Assembly: GCA_018830585.1 (NCBI GenBank)
Contig: JAHJSD010000089.1
Coordinates: forward strand, 1 to 27,170
DNA: 27,170 bases
Direction: 5' to 3'
From: Patescibacteria group bacterium
GTDB taxonomy: Bacteria > Patescibacteriota > Microgenomatia > UBA12405 > JAHJSD01
Shown here: piece after piece, positions 6,863 to 14,044 of the stretch
How the letters are laid out: each line of letters opens with the position of its first letter
Position numbering within the stretch: position 1 is the stretch's first letter
Made by a program: the position numbers and the translations under genes
The notes under the pieces: generated by a model
The model's input: the letters and a program-made list of their open reading frames with translations, nothing else
What the model was told of the DNA's origin: nothing
The model's database searches: none

Positions 6863-6929
6863 TAGCTTTTGTCGGGGAGCGCTGCATTCATAACGCAGAG
6901 GTTCGAGGGTTCGAGTCCCTCCCCTGCCA
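6863..6929 (+). pseudogene. tRNA(CAU)-like gene lacking its 5' acceptor strand
   Basis: Present: TA, D stem GCTT/GAGC with a GG-containing loop, anticodon arm CTGCA-TTCATAA-CGCAG (one A-C mismatch; anticodon CAT at 6889-6891), T arm GAGGG-TTCGAGT-CCCTC, 3' acceptor strand CCCTGCC and discriminator A. The seven bases before the D arm (6856-6862) do not pair with CCCTGCC. A matching GGTAGGG followed by TAGC occurs at 6729-6739, before the composite palindrome, so the gene may have been interrupted by repeat insertion. That match could also be chance because a similar palindrome occurs at 6361-6377. It is either a tRNA pseudogene or an interrupted tRNA. Confidence 0.5.
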
Positions 6930-7057
6930 CAAAAAAATTTAAAGTGAAAAGTGAAGAAGTAAAAATAAGAAGATAAGAATTTCTCGACTTCGCTCGAAAA
7001 GTAAGGAGAGTCAGAAGTTTTTTAACAGAGAAAAAATGGGTTTGGGGCAAAGTTTAG

Positions 7058-7063
7058 TATAAT
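7058..7063 (+). promoter_or_regulatory. -10 box of the thiolase-Fmt fusion gene
   Basis: TATAAT ends 8 nt before the ATG at 7072, predicting a leaderless transcript; there is no ribosome binding site. The same arrangement precedes the truncated copy at 6589. Confidence 0.6.
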
Positions 7064-7071
7064 TCTTCTTA

Positions 7072-8916
7072 ATGAGCAAAAAAGCATTGGTCTTGCTTTC
7101 CGGTGGTCTGGACTCCAGTTTGGCCGCCTATCTAATCAAAAAACAGGGTATTAAAGTCAAGGCTCTTGTTTTCCAGAGTTACTTTTTTGGCCCGGAAAAA
7201 GGTGTTGCCGCGGCCGAGCAGTTAAAGATCCCATACCAGATAGTTGATTTTTCTAAAGAACATTTGAAAATCGTCAAAAATCCTAAACACGGCCACGGCA
7301 AAGCAATAAACCCATGCATTGACTGCCACCTATTGATGATCAAAACCGCTAAAAAAATTCTTGAAAAAGAAAATTTTGACTTTGTCGCTACCGGCGAGGT
7401 TTTGGGACAGAGACCTTTTTCGCAAAACAAGCAAGCATTGCTAACAATCGCCAAGGAATCTAATTTAAAAGGGAGGTTGGTCCGTCCCCTATCCGCCAAA
7501 CTGCTTGCCACTACCCTGCCGGAGAAAAAAGGCTGGATAAAAAAAGAGGGATTATTTGATATTCGGGGCAGAAGTAGAAAGAGACAAACGGCTTTAGCTG
7601 AAAAAATTGGTTTAAAGTTCCCCCAGCCTGCCGGAGGCTGTTTGTTAACTGAAATAGAATTTGCCAAAAAACTAAAACTTTTTCTAAAAAAGAAGCCCGG
7701 GTTCAGCGGTAATGATGCCCAGCTCTCAAAATTGGGGCGGCATTTTTGGTTTGGAAAAAAATTTGTTGTTCTGGGAAGAAACCAGGATGAAAACGCCGCC
7801 ATAGAAAAACTTGCCATGCCAAAAGATTTGCTGATTCTTCCGGCAAATTTTCCTGGGCCCTCCGCCTTAATCCGGGCCGAAAAGACAGACAAGGATATTG
7901 CCGTCAAAACTAAAAAGAAAATCCTGTCTTTCTCCAAAAAAGATCCTGTGATTAAAACCGGCCCGATTATTTTTTTCGGTTCCAGCAACGAATCGGTTTT
8001 GGTTTTAAAAAAACTGCTTGAGGAAAAAATTCCCATCGGTTTGGCAATCACTAAGCCAGACCGGCCCGCCGGGAGGGGTCAAAAAATAACCGCTGTTCCA
8101 ATAGCCGAGTTTTGCCAAAAAGAAAAGATTACCGTTTTAAAATGGGAAAAACTGGACCAAGAAGCGCTTAAAAAAACTGAAAAAAAACTAAGGGGCAAGC
8201 CGGTACTGGCTATTACTGCTGTTTACGGCAACTTTATCCCCCAGTTCTGGCTGGACTGGTGCAATATGGTGATTAATCTACACCCATCTTTGATCCCCAA
8301 ATGGCGCGGGGCGGCGCCAGTGATTCGAAGTATTGAGGCGGGTGACAAAATTACCGGAGTGACTATTTTAAGAACCGTAAAAGAGATGGATGCCGGACCG
8401 GTGGTTGACCAGGTTGAAGTCAAAATCAAATCCGGGGAAACCGCCGGAGAGCTGATTTCAAGATTGTTTGAAATTGGGGCGGAAAGATTAGCCAAGCTGA
8501 TCAAAGCCAATCTTTTATCAAGAAAGCCTTTGTTTTGGATAAATCAGCCCCAAGACCATAACAAAGCAACCTGGGCCAAAAAGATTGAAAAAGAGGAGGC
8601 GGGAATAAACTGGCAGGAACCGGCGGAAAAAATTTTAGACAAAATCCGCGCTTTTAATCCCCAACCTGGCGCGTTTACTTTTGCCAAAGCTGGCGGCAAC
8701 AAAAAAAGGTTAAAGATATGGAAAGCGCATTTATCGGATTCAAAATCCACCCCCGGGGAATCCAAGCCTGCCCCGGGGGAGTCTTTTAATTCGTCTATCC
8801 GGAACATAATCGAGTTGGGGAAAAGAGTGGTTATCCCGGATATTGTTCAGCTGGAGGGAAAGGATAAACAGGAGTGGGAAGCGGTCAAAAATAATTTGGA
8901 GATAATAAAAAAGTAA
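7072..8916 (+). CDS. Fusion: PP-loop tRNA thiolase-like + methionyl-tRNA formyltransferase
   Basis: The 614-aa protein joins two tRNA enzymes. Residues 1 to about 295 form a PP-loop ATPase of the MnmA/ThiI type: SGGLDSS (10-16) binds ATP, NPCIDCH holds a cysteine pair, then GEVLGQRPFSQ, LVRPLSAKLL, GRSRKRQ and PAGGCLLT, a set seen in MnmA/ThiI-related enzymes that insert sulfur into tRNA uridines. Residues about 304-614 are Fmt, which formylates initiator Met-tRNA: GSSNESVLVLKKLL, HPSLIPKWRGAAPV, with the catalytic set Asn402, His404, Asp440 (spacing as in E. coli Fmt) and a C-terminal OB-like domain. A PGES-containing segment (about 559-572) comes from an inserted GC palindrome repeat. No frameshift or internal stop separates the halves. 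The start is set by the -10 box 8 nt upstream. Whether the protein is cleaved is unknown. Confidence 0.88.
   Translation: MSKKALVLLSGGLDSSLAAYLIKKQGIKVKALVFQSYFFGPEKGVAAAEQLKIPYQIVDFSKEHLKIVKNPKHGHGKAINPCIDCHLLMIKTAKKILEKENFDFVATGEVLGQRPFSQNKQALLTIAKESNLKGRLVRPLSAKLLATTLPEKKGWIKKEGLFDIRGRSRKRQTALAEKIGLKFPQPAGGCLLTEIEFAKKLKLFLKKKPGFSGNDAQLSKLGRHFWFGKKFVVLGRNQDENAAIEKLAMPKDLLILPANFPGPSALIRAEKTDKDIAVKTKKKILSFSKKDPVIKTGPIIFFGSSNESVLVLKKLLEEKIPIGLAITKPDRPAGRGQKITAVPIAEFCQKEKITVLKWEKLDQEALKKTEKKLRGKPVLAITAVYGNFIPQFWLDWCNMVINLHPSLIPKWRGAAPVIRSIEAGDKITGVTILRTVKEMDAGPVVDQVEVKIKSGETAGELISRLFEIGAERLAKLIKANLLSRKPLFWINQPQDHNKATWAKKIEKEEAGINWQEPAEKILDKIRAFNPQPGAFTFAKAGGNKKRLKIWKAHLSDSKSTPGESKPAPGESFNSSIRNIIELGKRVVIPDIVQLEGKDKQEWEAVKNNLEIIKK
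8745..8786. repeat. Family C repeat inside the Fmt C-terminal domain
   Basis: ATCCACCCCCGGGGAATCCA followed by GCCCCGGGGGAGTCTTT, read in frame as a Ser/Pro/Gly-rich linker with two PGES units. The same two half-elements flank another repeat in the intergenic copy at 13898-13970. Confidence 0.8.
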
Positions 8917-9219
8917 AAGCTTAAAACTCAAAAGTCAAAGCTACAACTTAAAAGTTAAAACTAATAAACGAAAATATTTAACCATTGAACCATTGGTTCA
9001 TTTTGGCTAACGCCTCCTGCCGGCAGGCAGGAGATACCACAGGTGTAAGCCCGTGTGTTTTTTATTTTGGAAAATCACGATCCCGGATCGTTTTCAGATT
9101 TTCGATCCGGGATCGAATTTTAAGGGGAGGAACTTGCCCTACCAACCCGCTTTGCTACGAGGGGGGCACAAACCCTTCTCTTACACAAGATTCTCGAAGC
9201 TCTTTGTCTTGTTCTTCGC
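8917..9219. repeat. Gene-free stretch with palindromic repeats
   Basis: It holds AAAAGTCAAAG/AAAAGTTAAAAC runs, a family A palindrome (9014-9033) and a family D element (9073-9117: ATCACGATCCCGGATCG and its inverted partner CGATCCGGGATCG around TTTTCAGATTTT), which could act as a terminator after the fusion gene. No coding sequence was seen. Confidence 0.6.
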
Positions 9220-9450
9220 TCATAAAATCACTATGGACATAAAAACAACAAAGACAGTAAAAAAGAAATGAGCCCAGGCGACTACTTTTATCGCCCAGCT
9301 AAGATCGCCGGAAACTACTTTGGTCATCATATTCACCTGTCTGACAACAACAAAAGCAAAGACCAAATAGATTGACAGGGCAATAATGACCATTATTTTG
9401 GCCACCGCCCAGATGGAGATATTTAGGATAAAATCAATAAAAGCGGGCAT
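9220..9450 (-). CDS. Small two-helix membrane protein
   Basis: The 76-aa protein has two hydrophobic helices, about residues 8-36 (ISIWAVAKIMVIIALSIYLV continuing into FAFVVV) and 52-76 (AIKVVAWAHFFFTVFVVFMS), joined by a short polar loop VRQVNMMTKVVSGDLS. This layout is common in CPR genomes as a small conserved protein of unknown function (it resembles what I recall as DUF5657, unverified). There is no signal peptide cleavage site. It stands alone between repeat stretches, so context gives no function. Confidence 0.6.
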   Translation of the reverse strand: MPAFIDFILNISIWAVAKIMVIIALSIYLVFAFVVVRQVNMMTKVVSGDLSWAIKVVAWAHFFFTVFVVFMSIVIL

Positions 9451-9923
9451 CTTTAGAGCTAAAAACTAAGAACGAAAAAGTAAAAAGAACAAATTAAAAC
9501 TTAAAACAATAAATAATTTAATCATTTGGCCATTTAATCATTAGTTCATTTAAGAATTCCCAGTGACAGACTCTTCTTCCGTCTTCTATCTACTAACTGC
9601 TCTAACTGCTGGCTACTATCTTTCAGCTTTAACTTTTTTCTGTCATCCTGAGCGAAGCCCTGTACCGAATGGTACGGGGGAATTCCGATGACGAAGGATC
9701 CCCTTTCAGAAGGCAAGTTGCCTGAGATTGGGGGATTCTTCCCCCGACGTAACGTCGGGATCAGAATGACGAAACGGTCAAAGTTACCCGTCCTCGACTA
9801 AGTCGGGACGAGGTCAGGAAATGTTAAAAATTCTTAAATCAGAAATCATAAATTTTAAATTTTAAATCTTAAACAATTAACAATTAATGCTTAATGTCTA
9901 ATAAACAAATAAATTTAATTTCC
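9451..9923. repeat. Gene-free stretch with CATCCTGAGCGAAG-type repeats
   Basis: Contains AACTAAGAACGAAAAAGT runs, a TTTAATCATT-rich segment (9517-9550), then CTGTCATCCTGAGCGAAGCC (9641-9660), a family F palindrome (9658-9680), GGGGGATTCTTCCCCCGACG (9731-9750) with a GACGTAACGTCGGG inverted repeat, and GATCAGAATGACGAAACGG. No coding sequence was seen. Confidence 0.6.
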
Positions 9924-10607
9924 CTATCTTACCCTTCCTTCCAAAGTTTCCTGTCTTTCTTCCATCTGCATTTTTTTTAACACCTGGACTACCAAGGCCG
10001 GGTTGGGCACATTTTCGAACTGAAGCTGGGGCGTTTCCGCCGCGGTCTGGATGAAAACCGAGCCATAGTTAAAGACCGTCTGGGCAACACCGGCCATGAC
10101 TAAGGTGACATCTTCAATGTTTTCAATCTCGGCGTCGGAAATTTCTTTGTAAATCAGATTGTAGAAATCAATATCAATCACCCTTTCGTCGGTAACAACA
10201 TAGACATTGAAACACCAGCTTAGGAATTTCTCCAAAGCAAAGGCAAAAACCAAAAGATACCACATGAGAATAACGATAAACTTAAACCTGAAAGGCAAAA
10301 AGTCAAACAAAGGAAATGTGTTTAGCAATAACGGGCCGAAGGACATAATCACCGCGAGGAGAATCCACCTGGTTTGAGTGATCGGATGGGGGCGAAGGAG
10401 AAGAATTATCTTTTCTCCTTCCAGCTGGGTTTCAAAATTGAATTTTTTCGGCCGAGCAACAAAAGCGTGGAAAAAAGCATTTTTCTTGCCGATCATTTTG
10501 TAAACTTCGCTCCTGAATTTGCCTACCTTGGGCTTTGTTCCGGAGGAAGAAGTTCTCATTTCCGGTCTGGGAACTGTTTTTGAACCGCGGTGGTAAATTT
10601 CTGCCAT
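9924..10607 (-). CDS. Bacterial PH-domain membrane protein (YdbS/DUF304-like)
   Basis: The 227-aa protein has a polar N-terminus (about 1-65), two hydrophobic helices near residues 81-100 (WILLAVIMSFGPLLLNTFPL) and 106-130 (FKFIVILMWYLLVFAFALEK), then a bacterial PH2 domain with the typical YVVTDERVIDIDFYNLIYKE strand pair and DAEIENIEDVTL, GSVFIQTAA motifs. Such proteins are membrane-anchored with a cytoplasmic PH fold; their ligand is not established. The ATG at 10607 is chosen over an upstream start because TATAAT lies only 7 nt before it, while a longer reading would begin inside or upstream of the promoter. Confidence 0.85.
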   Translation of the reverse strand: MAEIYHRGSKTVPRPEMRTSSSGTKPKVGKFRSEVYKMIGKKNAFFHAFVARPKKFNFETQLEGEKIILLLRPHPITQTRWILLAVIMSFGPLLLNTFPLFDFLPFRFKFIVILMWYLLVFAFALEKFLSWCFNVYVVTDERVIDIDFYNLIYKEISDAEIENIEDVTLVMAGVAQTVFNYGSVFIQTAAETPQLQFENVPNPALVVQVLKKMQMEERQETLEGRVR

Positions 10608-10614
10608 TGGTAGA

Positions 10615-10620
10615 ATTATA
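10615..10620 (-). promoter_or_regulatory. -10 box of the PH-domain gene
   Basis: TATAAT on the minus strand, 7 nt before the ATG at 10607. It decides the start and predicts a leaderless mRNA. Confidence 0.6.
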
Positions 10621-10887
10621 ACCCAAAGCAAAGGATTTTTTAAGGATTAAAATAAAGAACTAAGATACACCGAACCTAATAGTCTTGATTTCCGCTTTCT
10701 TAAAATAAGTCTCATGGGGCAGATGAAAAAAATGAGTGGCAGTAGATCAACCAAGAAAGCCGCGGGTTGTTCTCATAGGGCTCCATTTCGGATAATCACG
10801 ATCCCGGATCTTTTCGGATTTTCATTTCCGGGATCGAAACACCCGACTGAGACTTTCGCGCGTTGAGGCGGATCGTAATAAGCAGTT

Positions 10888-10919
10888 TTTAGTTTAATGA
10901 TTTAAATCATTAAACTAAA
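10888..10919. repeat. Perfect 32-bp AT-rich palindrome upstream of ftsH
   Basis: Two 16-bp arms without a spacer, centred on TTTAAA (10901-10906); one arm reads TTTAGTTTAATGATTT. It is about 115 bp before the ftsH promoter. It could be a cruciform, a bidirectional terminator stem without U-tract, or a binding site for a dimeric regulator. Confidence 0.85.
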
Positions 10920-11033
10920 TGGAAATAAATCACATCTACCGGGAAATAGATAGCTATCCAAAATCTTTTGGCCCCGAATTACAACTTTTAATTTTTCATT
11001 TTTAACTTTGAACTTAACTCAAGATCCCTATGT

Positions 11034-11039
11034 TATACT
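11034..11039 (+). promoter_or_regulatory. Extended -10 box of ftsH
   Basis: TGtTATACT: an extended -10 whose last base is followed by 6 nt and then the ATG at 11046. The predicted transcription start coincides with the start codon. Confidence 0.6.
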
Positions 11040-11045
11040 TGACCG

Positions 11046-12905
11046 ATGTTGCGAATAAAGCTAAACCTGAAGAAAAACCCAAAAACAAAGCAAACCAAAA
11101 AGGCCAAACCTTCGTTGCTTAAAAGGCTGGGGCGGGGAGTGCTGATCACTTTGCTCGTCCTTTATGTTCTTTCGGTAATCGCCACTTTCTCCGGACCGCC
11201 GGTGGATGAAATCTCGCTTTCCCAATCTCTGGAAAAAATCAAGGCCGGGGAAGTGGAAGAGGTGACTGTGATTGACAACCGGATCCAGCTTAAGCTTCAC
11301 GACGGGGAAACTCTGTTTACCCAAAAGGAAACTAATATCAGCTTTACCGAAACATTAAAAAGCTCGGGAATAGACCCGGCTGATATCGACCTGAAAATAA
11401 ACAACCAGGACTTGTTTAAAATTGTCGCCGATTTGATCGGCACTTTTGCGCCGCTGGCATTAACCGGCTTTATTTTCTGGTTTATTTTCAAGCAGGCGGG
11501 CAAGGCTCAATCTAATCTATTTTCTTTCGGCAAATCAAAGGCGCGCTTTTTCAGAAAAAACGGTAAGGCTACTTTTTCTCATGTGGCCGGACTTGAAGAG
11601 GCCAAAGAAGAGCTTAAAGAAGTGGTCGATTTTTTACAAAATCCTGATAAATATAGGAAAATGGGGGCCAGGACTCCAAAAGGGGTCCTTTTGATCGGAC
11701 CAAGCGGCACCGGTAAAACATTGATGGCCCGGGCGGTCGCCGGAGAGGCCAAAGTGCCTTTTTTGCATATGGCCGGGTCGGAGTTTATGGAAATGTTAGT
11801 AGGCATCGGGGCTAGTCGTGTCAGAGATCTCTTTTCCACCGCCAGAAAAGCGAAAAAGGCGATTATATTTATTGACGAGTTAGACGCTATCGGCGCGGTA
11901 AGAGGCTTGGGAGCCACTCCCGGACACGGGGAAAGGGAACAAACTTTAAATCAGCTTTTGGTGGAAATGGATGGATTGGAGCCGAACGAAACAATTATTC
12001 TTTTGGCGGCAACCAACCGGCCGGATATTTTGGATCCTGCTTTAACCAGACCGGGCCGATTTGACCGGACAATCAGCCTGAGTCTGCCTGATTTGGAAGA
12101 AAGAATAGAAATTCTGAAACTGCATGCCAAAGGCAAACCCTTTGTCAAAAACGTTTCCTGGAAAAATGTTGCCCGCAGGACGGTCGGTTTTTCCGGGGCC
12201 GATTTGGAAAACATGCTTAACGAGGCGGCTATTTTAGCGGCCAGAACCAGCAAAACAACTATCGGCAACGCGGAGGTAGACGAAGCTTCGATCAAAGTAA
12301 GGTTGGGTCCGCAAAAGAAAAGGCTTGTTTCTGAAGAGGAAAGGAGAATTTCCGCTTATCACGAGGCCGGCCACGCGATTGTCAATTTCTTTTCTCCAAA
12401 AACGAATCCTGTCGAAAAAATTTCAATCGTTTCCCGAGGCATTGCCGCCGGATATACTTTTACTCCTCCGGAAAAAGACCGGCTTTTAGAAGAAAGCACC
12501 AGAATTCTATCGCAAATCGCGGTATTGATGGGTGGAAGAGCGGCGGAAGAAACGGTTTTTAAGGAAAAAACCACCGGGGCCGCCGCTGATATCCGGCAGG
12601 CAACAGCGATTGCCAGACAAATGGTGGTCAAATACGGGATGAGCTCCTTAGGGCCGATTTATTTTGCTCCACAGGTTGATATTACCGAATGGGGACAGTC
12701 GTTTATCCGGCCGGAGGAGATTTCGCCGGAAACCCAAACCAAGGTTGATTTGGAAATTAGAAAAATCGTTGAATCCCAATATCTGGAGGCAAAAACGATT
12801 TTGGGGAAACACAGAAAAGAATTGGATTTGGTAGCGGAAAGACTTTTGGAAAAAGAGACTTTGGAGAGAAACGAGTTTGAAAGATTGGTTCAGAAACCCG
12901 CCTAA
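11046..12905 (+). CDS. ftsH: FtsH ATP-dependent zinc metalloprotease
   Basis: FtsH extracts and degrades membrane and soluble proteins as a membrane-bound hexamer. The 619-aa protein has a basic N-terminus, a membrane helix (about 32-48), a small extracytoplasmic domain, a second helix (about 132-150), an AAA domain with Walker A GPSGTGKT (218-225), Walker B IIFIDELDAIG and SRH TNRPDILDPALTRPGRFDR, and the protease domain with HEAGH (439-443) and the third zinc ligand Asp515 in GAAADIRQA. The pore motif, normally FVG, reads LVG (Leu251), losing the aromatic gripping residue. The start is supported by the -10 box 6 nt upstream. Repeat copy 3 lies directly behind the stop and may end transcription. 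Confidence 0.97.
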   Translation: MLRIKLNLKKNPKTKQTKKAKPSLLKRLGRGVLITLLVLYVLSVIATFSGPPVDEISLSQSLEKIKAGEVEEVTVIDNRIQLKLHDGETLFTQKETNISFTETLKSSGIDPADIDLKINNQDLFKIVADLIGTFAPLALTGFIFWFIFKQAGKAQSNLFSFGKSKARFFRKNGKATFSHVAGLEEAKEELKEVVDFLQNPDKYRKMGARTPKGVLLIGPSGTGKTLMARAVAGEAKVPFLHMAGSEFMEMLVGIGASRVRDLFSTARKAKKAIIFIDELDAIGAVRGLGATPGHGEREQTLNQLLVEMDGLEPNETIILLAATNRPDILDPALTRPGRFDRTISLSLPDLEERIEILKLHAKGKPFVKNVSWKNVARRTVGFSGADLENMLNEAAILAARTSKTTIGNAEVDEASIKVRLGPQKKRLVSEEERRISAYHEAGHAIVNFFSPKTNPVEKISIVSRGIAAGYTFTPPEKDRLLEESTRILSQIAVLMGGRAAEETVFKEKTTGAAADIRQATAIARQMVVKYGMSSLGPIYFAPQVDITEWGQSFIRPEEISPETQTKVDLEIRKIVESQYLEAKTILGKHRKELDLVAERLLEKETLERNEFERLVQKPA

Positions 12906-12908
12906 AAC

Positions 12909-12941
12909 TTAGGTGTCAACCTAACCCACCCCGGGGGTGTG
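12909..12941. repeat. Repeat family B, copy 3 (after ftsH)
   Basis: AGGTGTCAACCTAACCCACC then CCGGGGGTGTGAA, starting 4 nt after the ftsH stop codon and lying between convergent ftsH and brnA. The hairpin potential and position suggest a shared end-of-transcription element. Confidence 0.8.
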
Positions 12942-12957
12942 AAGAGGGGGACTTTCA

Positions 12958-13218
12958 TTAGCCGAAAACGGCCTTCTTAAGATAGCCCTTGATTAACGAC
13001 TGATAGGGAACATTAATTTCGTTGGCCTGCTCTTTAATCCGGTCTATAAGATACTCAGGCAAGCGAATAGAGATTGACCTGGTCGTAGGCTTGAGGTTAG
13101 GGAAAGATACTCCTTTAGCATCACTAGGCTCATAATAGTCAGCGATATTAATTTTAGACCAGAATTTCCTTTCCTCGTCTTCGTTTTTAAATTTTGGTAA
13201 CTTAAGCGGCTTTTTCAT
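12958..13218 (-). CDS. brnA: BrnA-like antitoxin (ribbon-helix-helix)
   Basis: The 86-aa protein has the layout of CopG/BrnA antitoxins: a charged N-terminal toxin-binding region (PKFKNEDEERKFWSKINIAD) and a C-terminal ribbon-helix-helix DNA-binding unit, TRSISIRLPEYLIDRIKEQA followed by the second helix PYQSLIKGYLKKA. It overlaps the end of brnT by 17 nt and has GGAGG 8 nt before its ATG, within brnT. In known modules BrnA neutralises BrnT and represses the operon; the inverted repeat at 13513-13540 is the likely operator. Confidence 0.88.
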   Translation of the reverse strand: MKKPLKLPKFKNEDEERKFWSKINIADYYEPSDAKGVSFPNLKPTTRSISIRLPEYLIDRIKEQANEINVPYQSLIKGYLKKAVFG

Positions 13219-13507
13219 ATAAATCAGCCTCCCTTCCTTTGCTTAGATCTCTGGCCGAGATCACCCTTATTAACCTACCTCTAACGGTATAAACTACAAA
13301 TAATAATCTTCCCTTTTTAGTCTTGCCAACAACTATTTTTCTTATCTCTTTCTTAGAATGTACCGGGTCGGGATATTCTCGTTTATCTTGGTCAAAAAAT
13401 ACTTCTTCGCACTCCCGATCAGAAACCTTGTGTTCTAACCAGTTTTTCTCTTTGTTACCCCAATCCCAAATAAACTTAACAAGCTTTTTATAACCCATAC
13501 CCATCAT
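13202..13507 (-). CDS. brnT: BrnT-like ribonuclease toxin
   Basis: The 101-aa protein matches BrnT: FIWDWGNKEKNWLEHKVSDRECEEVF (the W-D..K..N..KH.V core), an acidic centre YPDPVHSKKEIRKIVVGKT, then LFVVYTVRGRLIRVISARDL with the conserved R-(I/V)-ISAR segment near the C-terminus. BrnT is a RelE-fold RNase that cuts mRNA. The first ATG (13507) is preferred because it lies 7 nt after the -10 box; two further in-frame ATGs follow within four codons. Toxin and antitoxin overlap and are co-transcribed. Confidence 0.88.
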   Translation of the reverse strand: MMGMGYKKLVKFIWDWGNKEKNWLEHKVSDRECEEVFFDQDKREYPDPVHSKKEIRKIVVGKTKKGRLLFVVYTVRGRLIRVISARDLSKGREADLYEKAA

Positions 13508-13512
13508 TGACT

Positions 13513-13543
13513 ACATTGTATATACCAGGTTATACAATGTCAA
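13513..13543 (-). promoter_or_regulatory. brnTA promoter with overlapping operator
   Basis: Minus strand: TTGACA (13543-13538), 17-nt spacer, TACAAT (13520-13515), then 7 nt to the brnT ATG. An exact inverted repeat ACATTGTATA / TATACAATGT (13513-13522 and 13531-13540, 8-nt spacer) covers both hexamers, the expected design for autorepression by BrnA or BrnTA. Confidence 0.8.
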
Positions 13544-13771
13544 GAAGAGGTTTTGGGTGGATTAAAAAATTGAAGGTTAAATGAGCGGATCAGAACAGGC
13601 CCTATCAAGCAGATAGGATGAAGAGTAGAGAAAAACTGACCCTTAGACCGGGGTTCTACTCAGGTGTCAACCTAACCCACCCCGGGGGTGTGGAACGGGG
13701 GTGTGGAAGGGGTGTGGAAGGAAACTATTTCTTTAAGAGCACCACGTCGAGCCCACCAAGCCCTCGACCTG

Positions 13772-13903
13772 TTAACAGCTCGTCTTGGACAAAGAATGTC
13801 TCGACCTATCTCTCTCCAACTCATTAGCCGAATATTTTATCATAAGATCCTGCAAACAACGGATTCGCTCCCGGAGAGCCAAGGTCCCGGTTTGGAAATC
13901 CAC
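13772..13903 (-). CDS. Possible small ORF or gene remnant
   Basis: On the minus strand a frame ending at TAA (13772-13774) encodes TGTLALRERIRCLQDLMIKY, then SANELERDRSRHS. The composition (charged, heptad-like) looks coding. A GTG at 13903 would give 43 residues, but it lies in a repeat, so the true start may have been lost. I do not recognise the sequence and cannot exclude chance. Confidence 0.3.
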   Translation of the reverse strand: MDFQTGTLALRERIRCLQDLMIKYSANELERDRSRHSLSKTSC

Positions 13904-13979
13904 CCCCGGGGAATCCAGGTCCTTTCGGCTTTCGCTCAGGATCAATGACCTACCCCGGGGGAGTCTTTCTAGAGCCAGA

Positions 13980-14021
13980 GCCCTGCCTGCCGGTTTACCC
14001 GCCGGCAGGAGGGCAGACAGG
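13980..14021. repeat. Long composite palindrome (family A long form, copy 2)
   Basis: Near-identical to 6738-6779: CCCTGCCTGCCGGTTTACCC then GCCGGCAGGAGGGCAG. It lies just downstream of the leftward SpoIID gene stop and could serve as its terminator stem. Confidence 0.85.
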
Positions 14022-14044
14022 TCACCTCGGAGGAGTAACTTCGA

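Larger units (their letters stand above)
10608..11045. repeat. Intergenic stretch with two repeat families and a large AT palindrome
   Basis: Contains a family E element (core AACCAAGAAAGCCGCGGGTT, 10749-10770), a family D element (10794-10839), a perfect 32-bp palindrome (10888-10919) and divergent promoters for the PH-domain gene and ftsH. No coding sequence was seen. Confidence 0.65.
13544..14044. repeat. Repeat-rich stretch between brnT and the SpoIID gene
   Basis: Holds repeat family B copy 4 (13661-13720, with reiterated GGGGTGTGGAA tails), a possible small ORF (13772-13903, minus), a family C repeat split by another repeat (13898-13970), the long family A palindrome (13980-14021) and TCACCTCGGAGGAGT (14021-14036), the last also found at 25787-25802 in the gas vesicle cluster. 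Confidence 0.7.

Noticed and set aside
6407..6929. Initiator tRNA-fMet for the CAU tRNAs beside the Fmt gene
   Set aside because: Neither has the three G-C pairs in the anticodon stem or an unpaired 1-72 position; position near Fmt seems to be coincidence.
7179..8051. Long minus-strand ORF of 290 codons
   Set aside because: It lies entirely antisense to the thiolase-Fmt fusion, which has full family motifs; the antisense product has low complexity and no recognisable domain.
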